Positions 32,940-43,344 of a DNA stretch of 64,000 nt are shown here, one piece after another. Below the pieces are notes generated by a model, which was not told where the DNA came from, did no database searches, and saw only the letters and a program-made list of their open reading frames with translations. Numbering within the stretch: the stretch's first letter is position 1; every line of letters begins with the position of its first letter. The position numbers were made by a program, and so were the translations under genes. This stretch comes from Chelonoidis abingdonii (taxonomy: Eukaryota; Chordata; Testudines; Testudinidae), in the NCBI RefSeq assembly GCF_003597395.2, contig NC_133771.1, forward strand, positions 59,603,454 to 59,667,453, in the 5' to 3' direction.

Positions 32940-34245
32940 GTACTTATATGGCCCTGTTGCCATGGTAGCTGAGTCCCTCACAAACTTATTAATATATTTA
33001 TCTTCACAACCCCCCTGTGAGTTAGGGAAACACCATTAGCCCCCATCACAGGGGGGGAGCTGCTTCATAGCACCCACTGCTAAGCCTTACATGGCTCTGA
33101 AGGGACTTCCAGGCTTGATCTACAATTTTTGGTCTTTTGCTTAGCATGGAGTGGTTCATCCTGTAAGCGCAGAGTGGACTCTAAGGCTATACAGTTAAAT
33201 AAATAAACAGACCTCAGAATTTGGCTCTCTGCACCTTTAAATAAAACCTCAAAGGCAATGGGTTAGTTGCAGCACTTGAGGCAAGTCCCTGACCTGGCCT
33301 GGGGTTCTGAGATAGCACTGAAGAGCTCCTCTGCCTCAGTCTGACCCATACTCCCCTGAGTAGAAGCAGGCAAGCCTTCTTAACTCGCCTACTAGCTCCA
33401 GATTGGTTAGCAGCTTCTCCTGGCCCTTCTAAGCTTCTGGAGGATTAAATCTTGTTGGTAGCCCAGCCTGAGCAAGGTGGTGTCAGGGCACCAATGCCTC
33501 CAGCGGGGGCAGAAAAGGCCTGATAGATCACCCTTTTTGCAGAGAGAAAATGTAGATACAGATTCTATAGTTTGAGTGGTGAATGGCTGGAAAGGCGCTA
33601 ATGAATGAGTGTTTCACTTGTCTTGAGTTGCCTGACATGGATGTAAGTGGCACAGAAACATTTTTTTGTTGGTTTCATTTCTGTGCCTGTAGTCACAGAT
33701 CTCCCAACACTCCAGTGTCTTGGAAGACATGTGATGCCAGCAATTAGTTTCGCATCCTGTCTGAAAGTGCACTGAACCACAGCTTCCTGGAATTTCAGTT
33801 GCCCGATACACTTAAATGAGCAAACGCAAACTTTTTGTAGCTCAATTTCATTATGTCAGGTGTTACCAGGCGAGGTTGTCACACTGTCTTTCAATTTCTT
33901 TTTCCAAAGTATGTGAGCAAGTTTTGACTTTTGGAAAGACATGCCCTATTGTCAGTCTTGGGTTATGTAAGTGTAATGGGCCAAGTGGTAATATTATGCG
34001 TAACTAATTACGCATTTCAGCTTACTTCTCTGCGGAAGCTCAGGCCAGAGCTCAGTCTTTTCAAGGCTTTAATTAAATTAAAAAAATATTATACACCATT
34101 AAACCACTGAGCATCACATATAAACATCTGCAGCCAGCGTTTGGAACACTCATGAAAACTTTTCTTGAACAACTATTATGTGGTAATTCTATTGGTGTTG
34201 CCTCCCCAGGCTTGCCCACTTTGATGCTGTTACATAGGTATGCCT
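32940..34245. other. Intergenic sequence, mostly unremarkable
   Basis: The part around 33000-33060 (CACAACCCCCCTGTGAGTTAGG and ACCATTAGCCCCCATCACAGGG) resembles an old MIR- or L2-like repeat fragment. Nothing else can be supported; the frames are short chance ORFs. Confidence 0.4.
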
Positions 34246-34292
34246 TGGCGCACACACGTGCACACACATACACACGAACACACATACACAGC
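34246..34292 (+). repeat. CA-rich simple repeat
   Basis: Degenerate (CA)n with ACACACG and ACATACAC variants, about 47 bp. The Cys/Val-rich minus-strand frame over it is an artefact. Confidence 0.8.
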
Positions 34293-34734
34293 CATGCTCC
34301 TTGTGATGCTTCTCGGGGCATCCAGGGCTGTGACCCACTTTGGTGCCCACTGCCTCCAGCCCAAGGGAATCTTGCCTGCGCCCAGTGATGAGCTCCCAAA
34401 ATCCTAAGAACCAGTTCCCTACCGGGTCCTTGGTGGCACTTTGGCCGGGGGTGGGGGGGGAAGAGTCTTCACTCGCTCTGCGTTTTTGGCAGCATTCCGA
34501 CGGCAGGTCCTTCACCTGGAGTGAGTGAAGACACCCCCCCGCCACCACCACCATCAAAGTGCTGCCGAAGACCCTGTAGGGAAACACACAGTGAGTACAG
34601 TACAATCCCCATGTGCCTGTTTTCCCCTCACACATCCATCCGACCACAACCCATGTCCTGTCCCCGACTGCCCCCCTCAGAACCTGCAAGTTTCTCTCCC
34701 CAACCGGCATAGCAGCAAGAGCCCAGGGCTCCAG

Positions 34735-35310
34735 GGGCTATTTAAAGGGCCGGGGATCCCCTGCTTCTACCGCCCCGGCCCTTTAAATAGCCACTGGAGC
34801 CGTGGGGAAGCAGCAGGACTCTGGTAGCTATTTAAAGGACCGGGGCAGCAGAGGCAGCTGGATCCCCAGCCCTTTAAATAGCCCCTGGAGCCCCCTGCTG
34901 TCCCAGAGCTCTGTGGGCTATTTAAAGGGCTTGTGGCTCCCCTGCTTCTACCGCCCTGGCCCTTTAAATAGCTGCCTGAGCCCTGGGGAAGCGGCAGGAC
35001 TCTGGCAGCTATTTAAAGGATGGGGGCAGCAAAGGCAGCGGGAACCCTGGCCCTTTAAATAGCTCCTGGAGTCCCCTGCTATCCCTGGGCTCTGGGGGGC
35101 TATTTAAAGGGCCCACAGCTCCCCTGCTTCTACCGCCCTGGCCCTTTAATAGCTGCTGGAGCCCTGGAGTAGTAGCGGGGCTCTGGCGGCTATTTAAAGG
35201 GCTGGGGCGGTAGAAGCAGCAGGAGCCCCAGACTTTCTAAATAGCCCCCAGAGCCCTGCAGCCCTACCTCAGGGCTCCAGCAGTGGGGGTCTGGTGGCAA
35301 TTTAAAGGGC
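34735..35310. repeat. Palindromic tandem array with 90-bp half-units and 181-bp dimers
   Basis: CTATTTAAAGG begins half-units at about 34739, 34829, 34919, 35010, 35101 and 35191, with a diverged one at 35298. Its reverse complement CCTTTAAATAG lies between each pair, at about 34781, 34872, 34963, 35053 and 35142, with a diverged one at 35234. The spacing is 90-91 bp. Alternate half-units are more alike: CCCCTGCTTCTACCGCCC recurs every 181 bp. No target duplication was found, and the flanks (34390-34730) are GC-rich and hAT-like. Confidence 0.88.
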
Positions 35311-35344
35311 CTGGGGGGTAAGCTACCCATGCTACCCTTTGTAG

Positions 35345-37535
35345 ATAAGTACCATGAAAGTAGTGTATTAGTTGTAGTGAGTTCATCAGGTCTGAGACAG
35401 AACTTGCTGTTAAATTGTGAACCCCCAGCCAGTTGGCACCCATGGGCCACCATGTCACACTCCCTTTTGATCTGTTCCTGGAGAGGAATTCTCAGTCCCT
35501 TCAGCATGCATCAGAAGTGCATATGTGTCACCTGGTTTCCTCAGAGTGAAAGAATAATGACAGCCCCACAGTTCCCCTCCAAACTTCGCAAATCCTCCTC
35601 AGCAAAGTGGTCTGAAGATCCTCAAAGCCAGCAGCAGCCATTCCAGTCCCATCCAGTCTGTAATCTGGATCCAGTGGCACAGGCTCTGAGATGCAGCTCT
35701 CACAGCAGATAATCTTAGCCCTGCATTGTTCAGCTGCTGAGTCCATGGGTCTGTGTCTAACACTCCCTATTTATAACCTTCTCCCTATGGAGCTCCAAGT
35801 GGCTCAGCTCGCAGATGATGCATGTGTGGAACCTGTTCTGCTGCCTTGTTTGCCCTTAATGGAAACTCTCTGCATAGTTCGGAGACAGCTGCTGAGCGGG
35901 TCCAATAACTACCGCTCTCCCCACTTCTCTAGATGCCTCTTGGCCGTTCTAACTAAGTGTCCTACACTGTGCTCTGCCAGTGTGTAGAAACACACAGGAT
36001 TCCACAAATCCATATCTCTTCCCCACTGCTTCTCTCTCAAAATAATAATAAATTAATTTATTATTATAAATTGCAGCAGTGTAAGCATGTGAGTTACACA
36101 GATTTTTTTCACATAGAGGCAGCTTGGGGAGAGAAGGAGCTTTGTGCGCAGCAGGAATGTTTGCTCTTTGCATTGGCCTCTGATTAGAGTCAAGTCTTGA
36201 GGTAGAGTTGCTCTCTGGGAACAGGGCATTGATGTTAGGCTTAAATTCCTGGCTGAAGGGATTGCCCTGCTTGCTGTTTGACTATCTTATTTCATGACTG
36301 GCATATGTGTGTAAATATTCTTACAGTATATGCACACTGCACATCACTGATTTCTCCTCCACTGGAAGGCCAATCTGAAAGGCCCCAGACATCTGCCACC
36401 GCTCAGCATAGGGATGACACTGGTGTCAAAAAAAGCAGAACAATATTTTGAATATCTCACCCATTGTTTGTATCTAAACAGCTACTTAATGCCGTGATAC
36501 ATTCAATGAGTATTTTCACTCTTTAACAGCATTTAGATCAGAGAAGGGCCTGAGCCAAAATTCTAGAACATGGCTAAACTTTGAAATAGTTCCAAACTTC
36601 ACAGCTGGCCCCTCTCTGCATAAACTGAGCTGAACGAGTGCCCTGGATCTGAAACCACCACCACCACCAGCACCTTGAAAACTTTCAGATCTGGATCCAG
36701 ACTTTCCACTTGGGGCCCATCTGTAATCTGTGCAATGATTGGGAGTCTATATGTTTAATAAGGAACTGCTTCAATATTTTTAATGTACATGCTTCACACA
36801 TGTTGGAAGAAATATCTCATCCTGCTTTTGTAATTCCCAGCAGCAGTAAGCACTAATATATTAAACAACGGCAGATGATGGTAAGTATATCAACAGTCAC
36901 AATTTTCAGTGTGTGTTTAATGTTTCATTTATCAGTAGTACAAATTCTGAGAAAGGAACTTGGGGAGTATTGCTGCTGTGATTAGATATGTGTATTGAGA
37001 CTTGTGCTGTAGCCCAAGCCTTGCAAAATATATGGTTCTTGAACATTCCTCCTACTGTGTACCATCATTTTTACCTAGATTATGTGAGGCATGTACTTTG
37101 GAGAAGGAGATTAACGTAATTTGGACTATAGGGACCACTCTAATTTGTCAGTAGACAAGAAAACCAGAACGTAGAGTGAGTCTTTGCTCATGGAATTCAA
37201 GCCTACTTCTAATTTGATTGCATACATACAAACACATTCATATTGACCCACAAACAAGGGAATGTAATAAAATGTCAATCAACCACAGAGTTATGTTCAA
37301 GTTGCCTCCAGAAACAAAAATATCCATTCTGTAAGTCACTCTGCCCTGAGTCTTTAAATTCAACAAATGGTCTAATTAATCATTTGTGTGAATGGAAAAA
37401 GATTTGAATTAATGTAAAAGTAGCCAGCTTGAGATATCAAACATAAATTTACACGTAGACACAGACTGGGTCAACAAACATGTCCCAGAGTTCTCTTACA
37501 TGTCCATTATCTTTGGAATTCCCACAAGGAATAGG
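35345..37535. other. Intergenic sequence, nothing recognised
   Basis: Mixed-composition intergenic DNA. No gene, RNA or identifiable mobile element end. Short frames at 35329-35712 and 35691-35987 have no recognised domain. Confidence 0.45.
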
Positions 37536-37538
37536 GTT

Positions 37539-37544
37539 TGTGTG

Positions 37545-37582
<38 letters not shown>

Positions 37583-37626
37583 TATATTTACATAATTTAT
37601 GTAAATAAGTCTGGCCTTAAATATAC

Positions 37627-37660
<34 letters not shown>
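37539..37660. repeat. (TG)n and (CA)n microsatellites in inverted arrangement
   Basis: A (TG)n run ends near 37586. It is followed by TATATTTACATAATTTATGTAAATA, which is itself a palindrome, then by a gap of about 35 bp and a (CA)n run at 37624-37659. TG followed by CA on one strand can fold into a hairpin. The Cys/Val and Thr/His frames here are artefacts. Confidence 0.85.
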
Positions 37661-37662
<2 letters not shown>

Positions 37663-37715
37663 TCATGGGGAGATGCACACATGCACACACATTGTATATG
37701 GATGTAAATTCCAGA

Positions 37716-37994
37716 GCTTTGGTCTGGTGTACACGAAAAAGTTAGGTCAACCCAGCTACATTTCTCAGGATTGTGAAAAATATACACCCCTGAGCAATGT
37801 AGCTAAGCTGACCTGGTGTAGACAGGGCTAGGTCAGTGGAAGAATCTTCTGTTAACTCTAGCTACCTCCTTTCAGGGTGGTACATTGCCTATGCCAATGG
37901 GAGAACTCCTCTTGTCTGCATAGGCAGTATCTACTCTGAAGAGATACAGTGGCATAGCTGTGCCACTGTAACATTTCAAATGTAGACAGGCTAT
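37716..37994. mobile_element. Probable MITE with GTCTGGTGTACAC-type end
   Basis: The left part TTGGTCTGGTGTACACGAAA and the right part CAAATGTAGACAGGCT form imperfect inverted ends (about 10 matching bases). The inside has AGTTAGGTCAACCCAGCTAC and AGCTAAGCTGACCTGGTGTAGACAGGG. Similar ends occur at 30801 and 50291. No target duplication that I can confirm, and no coding frame. Confidence 0.45.
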
Positions 37995-38499
37995 TAGAGG
38001 GATGGAATGGTCTGCTCCCTCTATAGGGACAAGGGGAAAAGCCAGCTCTGGCCAGCCTCATTTACATAAATGATTATGTTGCATGCCCATAGTTCCACAT
38101 CCTATGTTTTGTTGTTTTAATTAGAATTTGTCTCTGTACTGATTGTATAAATTATAACAGATTGTGACTGTAACTGTACGCATGAAAGGACATAGAAATG
38201 GTGTAAGATATGGTCTGCAGTATACAGACAGTAAACTATTGCTGGGGAGGATGGGAAGGGCGTGACCCTGGGCAGAAGGGGAGGAGCCAAGGGCTAGGCT
38301 CCCTCAACAGGCATTTCACGTTCCGCCCATGACGCTGATGTTGCAGAACTGGACCAGTTAGCTGTGCGTCACAGCGGGACTTGGCAGTGCAGACTTTACT
38401 GGAGCAGAGCAGCAAGGCAGAGAAGAACTTGACTCCCACTGAGTCTATCTGACCTCATAAGGTGTTCACCTTTTGAGGAGGGGAAATACCCTATTTGCA

Positions 38500-41400
38500 C
38501 TCAGGCTGGCTAACCTAGTGAGGAGGGCTTTAAACTAGGTTCGACGGGGACAGGTGATTAAAGCCCACAGGTAAGTGGGGAACATGAAGACCTGGGAGAT
38601 GGGTCGGAAACAAGAGGGATCGTGGGCTATAATGGCAGAGAGAAAGGAGGGTCAGGGCAAAACTGAGAGGCAAGATGAAACCAGTATCTTAGATGCCTAT
38701 ATACAAATGTGAGAAGTATAGGTAATAAGCAGGAAGAACTGGAAGTGCTAATAAATAAATACATCTATGTCATTGTTGGCATCACTGAAACTTGGTGGGA
38801 TAATACACATGATTGGAATGTTGGTGTGGATGGGTATAGTTTGCTCAGAAAGGATAGACAGGGGAAAAAGGGAGGAGGTGTTGCCTTATATATTACTAAA
38901 AATGGTAACACTTGGACTGAGGTGGAGATTGGACATAGGAGAACGGAAGTGTTGAGAGTCCTGGTTAGATTACAACGGGTAAAAAAACAAGGTGAGTGCG
39001 TGCTAGGAGTCTACTACAGGCAAACCTAACCAGGTGAAGAGGTGGATGAGCTTTTTAAAAACAACTACTAAAATCCATCAAAGCCCAGATTGGGTGGATG
39101 ATTGGGGACTTCAACTATCTGGATATATTGTTGGGAAAATAAACACCGTGGGGCAACAACTTCCAAATAAGTTCCTGGACTGCATTGCAAGACGACAACT
39201 TTATTCCGAGGTTGAAAAAGCTACTAGGGGGGTAGATTCTATGACTTGATTTTAACAAAATAGGGAGGAACTCGTTGAGAATTTGAAAAGTAGAAGGAAG
39301 CTTGGTGCAGTGATCTGAAATCATCAGAGTTTCAAATTTCTAACGAAGGTTGGAAGGGCAGTACAGAAAATATGAGACATTGGATTTCAGGGAAGGCGGA
39401 TTTGGATACTCGAGAGCTGCATAGGTAATCCCATGGGATCAAGACTGGAGGGACACAACTGAGGAATTTGGCAGTTTTTCAAAGGGCACAGCTATTAGGG
39501 CCCAAACGCAAGCTTCCAATGGGTAGAAGAGTATAAGAATGTGCAAAAGACAACCTTGGCTTAACGCACGGAGATCTTTCTAGGACCTTACAAAATAAAA
39601 TCATATAAAAAATGAAACATAAGGTCAGATTTTACAAGGATGAATATAGGCAAATACACGGAATGCTGGGGTAAACATTAGAAAGGCAAAGGCACAAAAT
39701 GCAGACTCAAACTAGCGTATGGGAAATAAAGGGGAAGCAAGAAGACTTTTATCATACATAAGAAGCAAAGGAAAGACAAGGAAGTTAGGCCACACTGCTT
39801 AAGTAAGGAGGACGAACAGTAACAGGAAACTTGGGAATGGCAGATGCATTAATGAACTTTTTGTTTCGGTCTTCAATGGGAGAAGACTGAGGAATGTCTA
39901 CATAGTGAATGCATGGAAGGGTAGGTTTCGAAGATAAAATAAAAAAAGGAGGCAAGTTAAAAATACTTAGAAATTAGATTGCCTGACAGTCCCAGGGGCG
40001 CTTGATGAGAATTGAATAACTTAGAATACTCCAAGGATGAATAGAGGAGCGTATCTGAAGCGCTAACTATTATCTTTGGAAGTCATGGGAGATGGAGAGA
40101 TTTCACGAAGAGGAAAAGCGGAAAATATAGTGCCATCTATCAATAGGGAAATTAAAACAACCCGCAGGAAACTACAGACCAGTTAGTTTAACTCTGTGCC
40201 AGGGAAGATCATGAGGCAAGTATTAAAGAATCATCATAGCAAACAGCTGGAAAGTGAGTAAGTGAATAGGAAAGCCAGCAGGATTTTAAGACAAAATCGT
40301 GTCAACAACCCATCTGAAGACTTTCTGTTTGATAGGCAGACAGCCTTGCTGGATAAGGGAGAACGTGAGATGTGGTATACCTAGACTTGTACGAAGGCAC
40401 TTGATCACGGTCTCAATGTAGTCTTATCGTTATAAACTAGGCAAATACAAATTTAGATGGCGGCTACTATAGGTGGGTGCTAATGCTGATAACCATGTAA
40501 CTCAGAGCGTGGTATTAATGGCTCCCAATCCTGCTGCAAAGGTATACAAGAGGGGTTCCGCAGGGGTCTGTTTTGGACCGACTACTGTTCAATATCTTCA
40601 TCATGACTTAGATGTTGCATAGAAAGATACGCTTATTAAGTTGTTGCAGACAGATACTAACCGCTTGGAGGAATGGGTCAAATTCAATGATCTGAATATT
40701 GAGAAATGTGTCTGAAGTAAACAGCGGATGAAGTTAATAAAACAGAATGCAAGTGCTCACTTAGGAAGGAACAAATAGTATTGCACACAAGCAGACTGGA
40801 AGAGACTCTCTAGGAAGAGTTATGGCAGGAAAGAGATCTAGGTCTACTAGTGGACACAAGCTAAATATATGACGTTCAACAGTGTTGATCAACTGTTGCA
40901 AAAGAAAGCAAACGTGATCTGGGATGCATTAACGCGTGGTGTGTTGTAAACCTAGAGGCCGAGAAGTCTTCTTCTGCTCTTAACTGTCGCTGTCTAGCTC
41001 AGCTGGAGTATTACGTGTCCAATTCTGGGCACCGCATTTCAAGAATAGAATGTGGAAGAAATTGCGAGAGGTGTCCAGGAGAGAGCAACAGAATGATTAA
41101 GGTCTTGAGAGAACATGACCTATGAAGAAAGGCTGAAGACATGTGGGTTATATTGTTATGGAAAAGAGAAGACTTGAGAGGGACATGATAAGCCAAGTTT
41201 CAGGTATCTAAAAGGGTTGTATAGTATGGTCAGAGGAGGGAGGAAACTTGTTCACCTTAGCCTCTAAGATAAAACAAGAGCAGATGGCTTTAAACTGCAG
41301 CAGGGAGTATTTAGGTGGCCTTAGGAAAAGTTACCTAACTGTCAGGGTAGGTTCAAACACTGGAATAAAATTGCCTAGGGAGGGTTGTGGAATCTCCATC

Positions 41401-41553
41401 TCTGGAGATATTTAAGAGTAGGTTAGATAAATGTCTATCAGGGATGGTCTAGACAGTATTTGGTCCTGCCATGAGGGCAGGGGACTGGACTTGATGACCT
41501 CTCGAGGTCCCTTCCAGTCCTAGAGTCTATGAATCTATGAATCTATGATCTAT
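38500..41553 (+). mobile_element. CR1 LINE, nearly full-length ORF2, frame-broken
   Basis: The element runs from a GC-richer leader (AGGAGGGCTTTAAACTAGGT and GGGTCAGGGCAAAACTGAGA) through an endonuclease segment and reverse transcriptase blocks to a 3' end with GGGGACTGGACTTGATGACC, TCTCGAGGTCCCTTCCAGTC and a short (GAATCTAT)n tail at 41525-41553. CR1 LINEs are non-LTR retrotransposons that copy by target-primed reverse transcription. RT signatures stand in order but in different frames: NYRPVSL near 40170, then GVPQGSVL near 40552. The catalytic FADD block near 40640 is disrupted. The copy is dead and probably 5'-truncated. Confidence 0.88.
38709..39029 (+). pseudogene. CR1 ORF2, apurinic-type endonuclease part
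   Basis: This 106-codon open segment holds IVGITETWW followed by DGYSLLRKDRQGKKGGGVAL and later CVLGVYYRQT, the pattern of the APE-type endonuclease that starts CR1 ORF2. The Glu in ITETWW corresponds to a catalytic residue of this class. It is cut off at 39027 by a stop; the following GEEVDELF-like and MGDFN-like sequence continues in other frames. The first residues are MRSIGNKQEELEV; the true ORF2 start may lie earlier. Confidence 0.85.
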
Positions 41554-41559
41554 AAGTGG

Positions 41560-42265
41560 GATCTTTAAATGGGTGAAGTAAGAGTTCCAGAGTTTAACAA
41601 GCCAGATAATTAATAATTGGAACTTTGGTGCTGATCATTCTGCTGTCAAACTGTTACTTTTACTGCATGCAAATATAGATATATGGTTGTCATGTTTTTA
41701 TTTTCCTTTTCCCCACCCCAAAAAGAAGAGAAATAATTTGTGTTCCATATACTCAAAGACGACTGAGTTCTGCAAGTGGGAAGGAACTTGCAAAAGGGAC
41801 TTCGGAGGTTTTATTCTAAGCTCCCTGCAAGTAGAAATGGGGCTCTGAGTGGGGCTTGAGCCATTGTTTCTTTTATTTGAGAATAGGACCTCTAGAAAGA
41901 TTGAACACCAGCCTTGTGCTGCCCTTGGCACCTTGCAGAAGGGTTAATGTATATATATATATTCAATATAAATATTTTGTTAAGGCTTTTAACATGAGAG
42001 CTTGACATCGTTAATGTTAGACACTGATGTGCAGCTTGGTGCTAGAGTATTAAGTCTTTCCTTCAGAGATACTTTATGACTCTGATCCCACAGAATATAC
42101 ATCCTCACTGCATCTAGTCAAAGCAGCGAGCAGTCACTGCTGAATCAATTGTCCATTAGTGCAATTTGTGGTTGTTGTGGTTTATTTGTTTTTGTAAGGA
42201 TTCGGCCGTGTTCTAGAAATCCCCAATTAGACTGAAAAGTTCAAATGAACACAAAGGTTGGGTGT
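41560..42265. other. Intergenic sequence
   Basis: AT-rich sequence between the CR1 tail and the solo LTR at 42275; no gene or repeat end recognised. Confidence 0.45.
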
Positions 42266-42274
42266 CGTGCATGC

Positions 42275-43342
42275 TGTTGGAATATAGATATGCAGGCCTG
42301 CCTGTAAAGACCTATACTTTAAGAACGTAGGTATATTGTTATCACTTAGCTAGTTACAAGAGTATAAAAACAAAGAATCAAAATCACAGTCCACCTGTGT
42401 ATGGGCCTTCTCTCACTAGGATAGTCTGAGGCCTTGTTCTTAGGCTAAGGCCTTTGGTTAAGCAGCAGGGACAGCCATAAGCTGGGAATTGTATGGTCTG
42501 ATCCTCACATTCCAGACCAGTCGCATTGACATAATCTGGTTAGAAAGACAATCCTGTCCTAATAGTGCTCATCACCACCAGACAAAGAAATAGATCTTAA
42601 GGTGGTTAAGGAAGACTTAATTTGATAGCATCCTGTCTGGCAAGAAATCACTTATCAATGATTATGGTTGTGAAACCCTCATTTCTGTATGGTTTTATCT
42701 TAAGGGACCCCATTTTTCTATTGTTAATCTGTCTGGTTCTCTAATTGCTAGGTGTAAGTTAATTAGGGTAGTGGGATGTAATTGGTTAGAGAATTATGTT
42801 ACAGTATGTTAGGATTGGTTAGTTACATTTCAGTAAAATGATTGGTTAAGATATAGCTTAAAATATTGCTATATAAACTGGGGTCAACCAGGAAGTGGGG
42901 GGGAAGGGAAATTGGAATCATGTTTGCTAAGGCAGGGGAATGGGAATAAGGAACAGGGACAAGGACACAGGCAAGGCTCTGCAGTGTAAGAGCCAGGAAG
43001 AGGGACATAGAGTAAACGCTCTGCAACCTCGGAGCCGGGAAGGGGAACGAGGGGTAAACTCTCCGTGGTGTCGGAGCCGGGAAGGGGGATGTGGGGTAAA
43101 CGCCCTGCGGTGTCGGAGCTGGGAAGCGGGACGTGGGGTAAACGCTGGGAATGGAACACTGGGGAATAGACTCTATTGGCATATAGAGATAAACCTGACT
43201 AGTATGAAGGGCTTCGGAATAAGCTTGCTTGGAAACTCACCCCAATAAACATCGCATTGTCTGCGCTTCAGACTTCCGGTCTTCTGCTTTCTGTCTACAA
43301 GACAAGAACCAGGGGAGAGGGTGAAGGGGAAGCCCTCCAACA
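42275..43342 (+). mobile_element. Solo LTR of a retrovirus-like element, 1068 bp
   Basis: It begins TGTTGGAATATAGATATG and ends CCCTCCAACA, so the ends are TGTTGGA and TCCAACA inverted. Flanks CATGC and CGTGC differ by one base, consistent with a 5-bp target duplication altered by a CpG transition. The promoter side has three GATTGGTTA-type inverted CCAAT motifs (42780-42848) and TATATAAA at 42870. AATAAA at 43244 is followed by TTGTCTGCGCTTCAGACTTC. No internal coding region survives beside it. Confidence 0.85.
42970..43147 (+). repeat. 42-bp minisatellite inside the solo LTR
   Basis: GTAAAC begins units at 43012, 43054, 43096 and 43138, exactly 42 bp apart. Each unit carries a CTCTGCNGTGTCGGAGCCGGGAAG-like core. 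It lies between the TATA box and the AATAAA of the LTR, so inside the predicted R/leader or U3 region. The open frames on both strands are explained by a period divisible by three. Confidence 0.9.
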
Positions 43343-43344
43343 CG

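Noticed and set aside
34189..34710. 173-codon minus-strand frame
   Set aside because: It runs through a CA-repeat and a GC-rich transposon-like block, with Cys/Val repeats from the simple sequence. No domain.
37539..37692. CRISPR-like or coding repeat
   Set aside because: Simple dinucleotide repeats only; there is no spacer structure in the window and the DNA is vertebrate.
42823..43182. 119-codon minus-strand frame with PLPGSDT-type repeats
   Set aside because: Produced by the 42-bp minisatellite, whose period is divisible by three.
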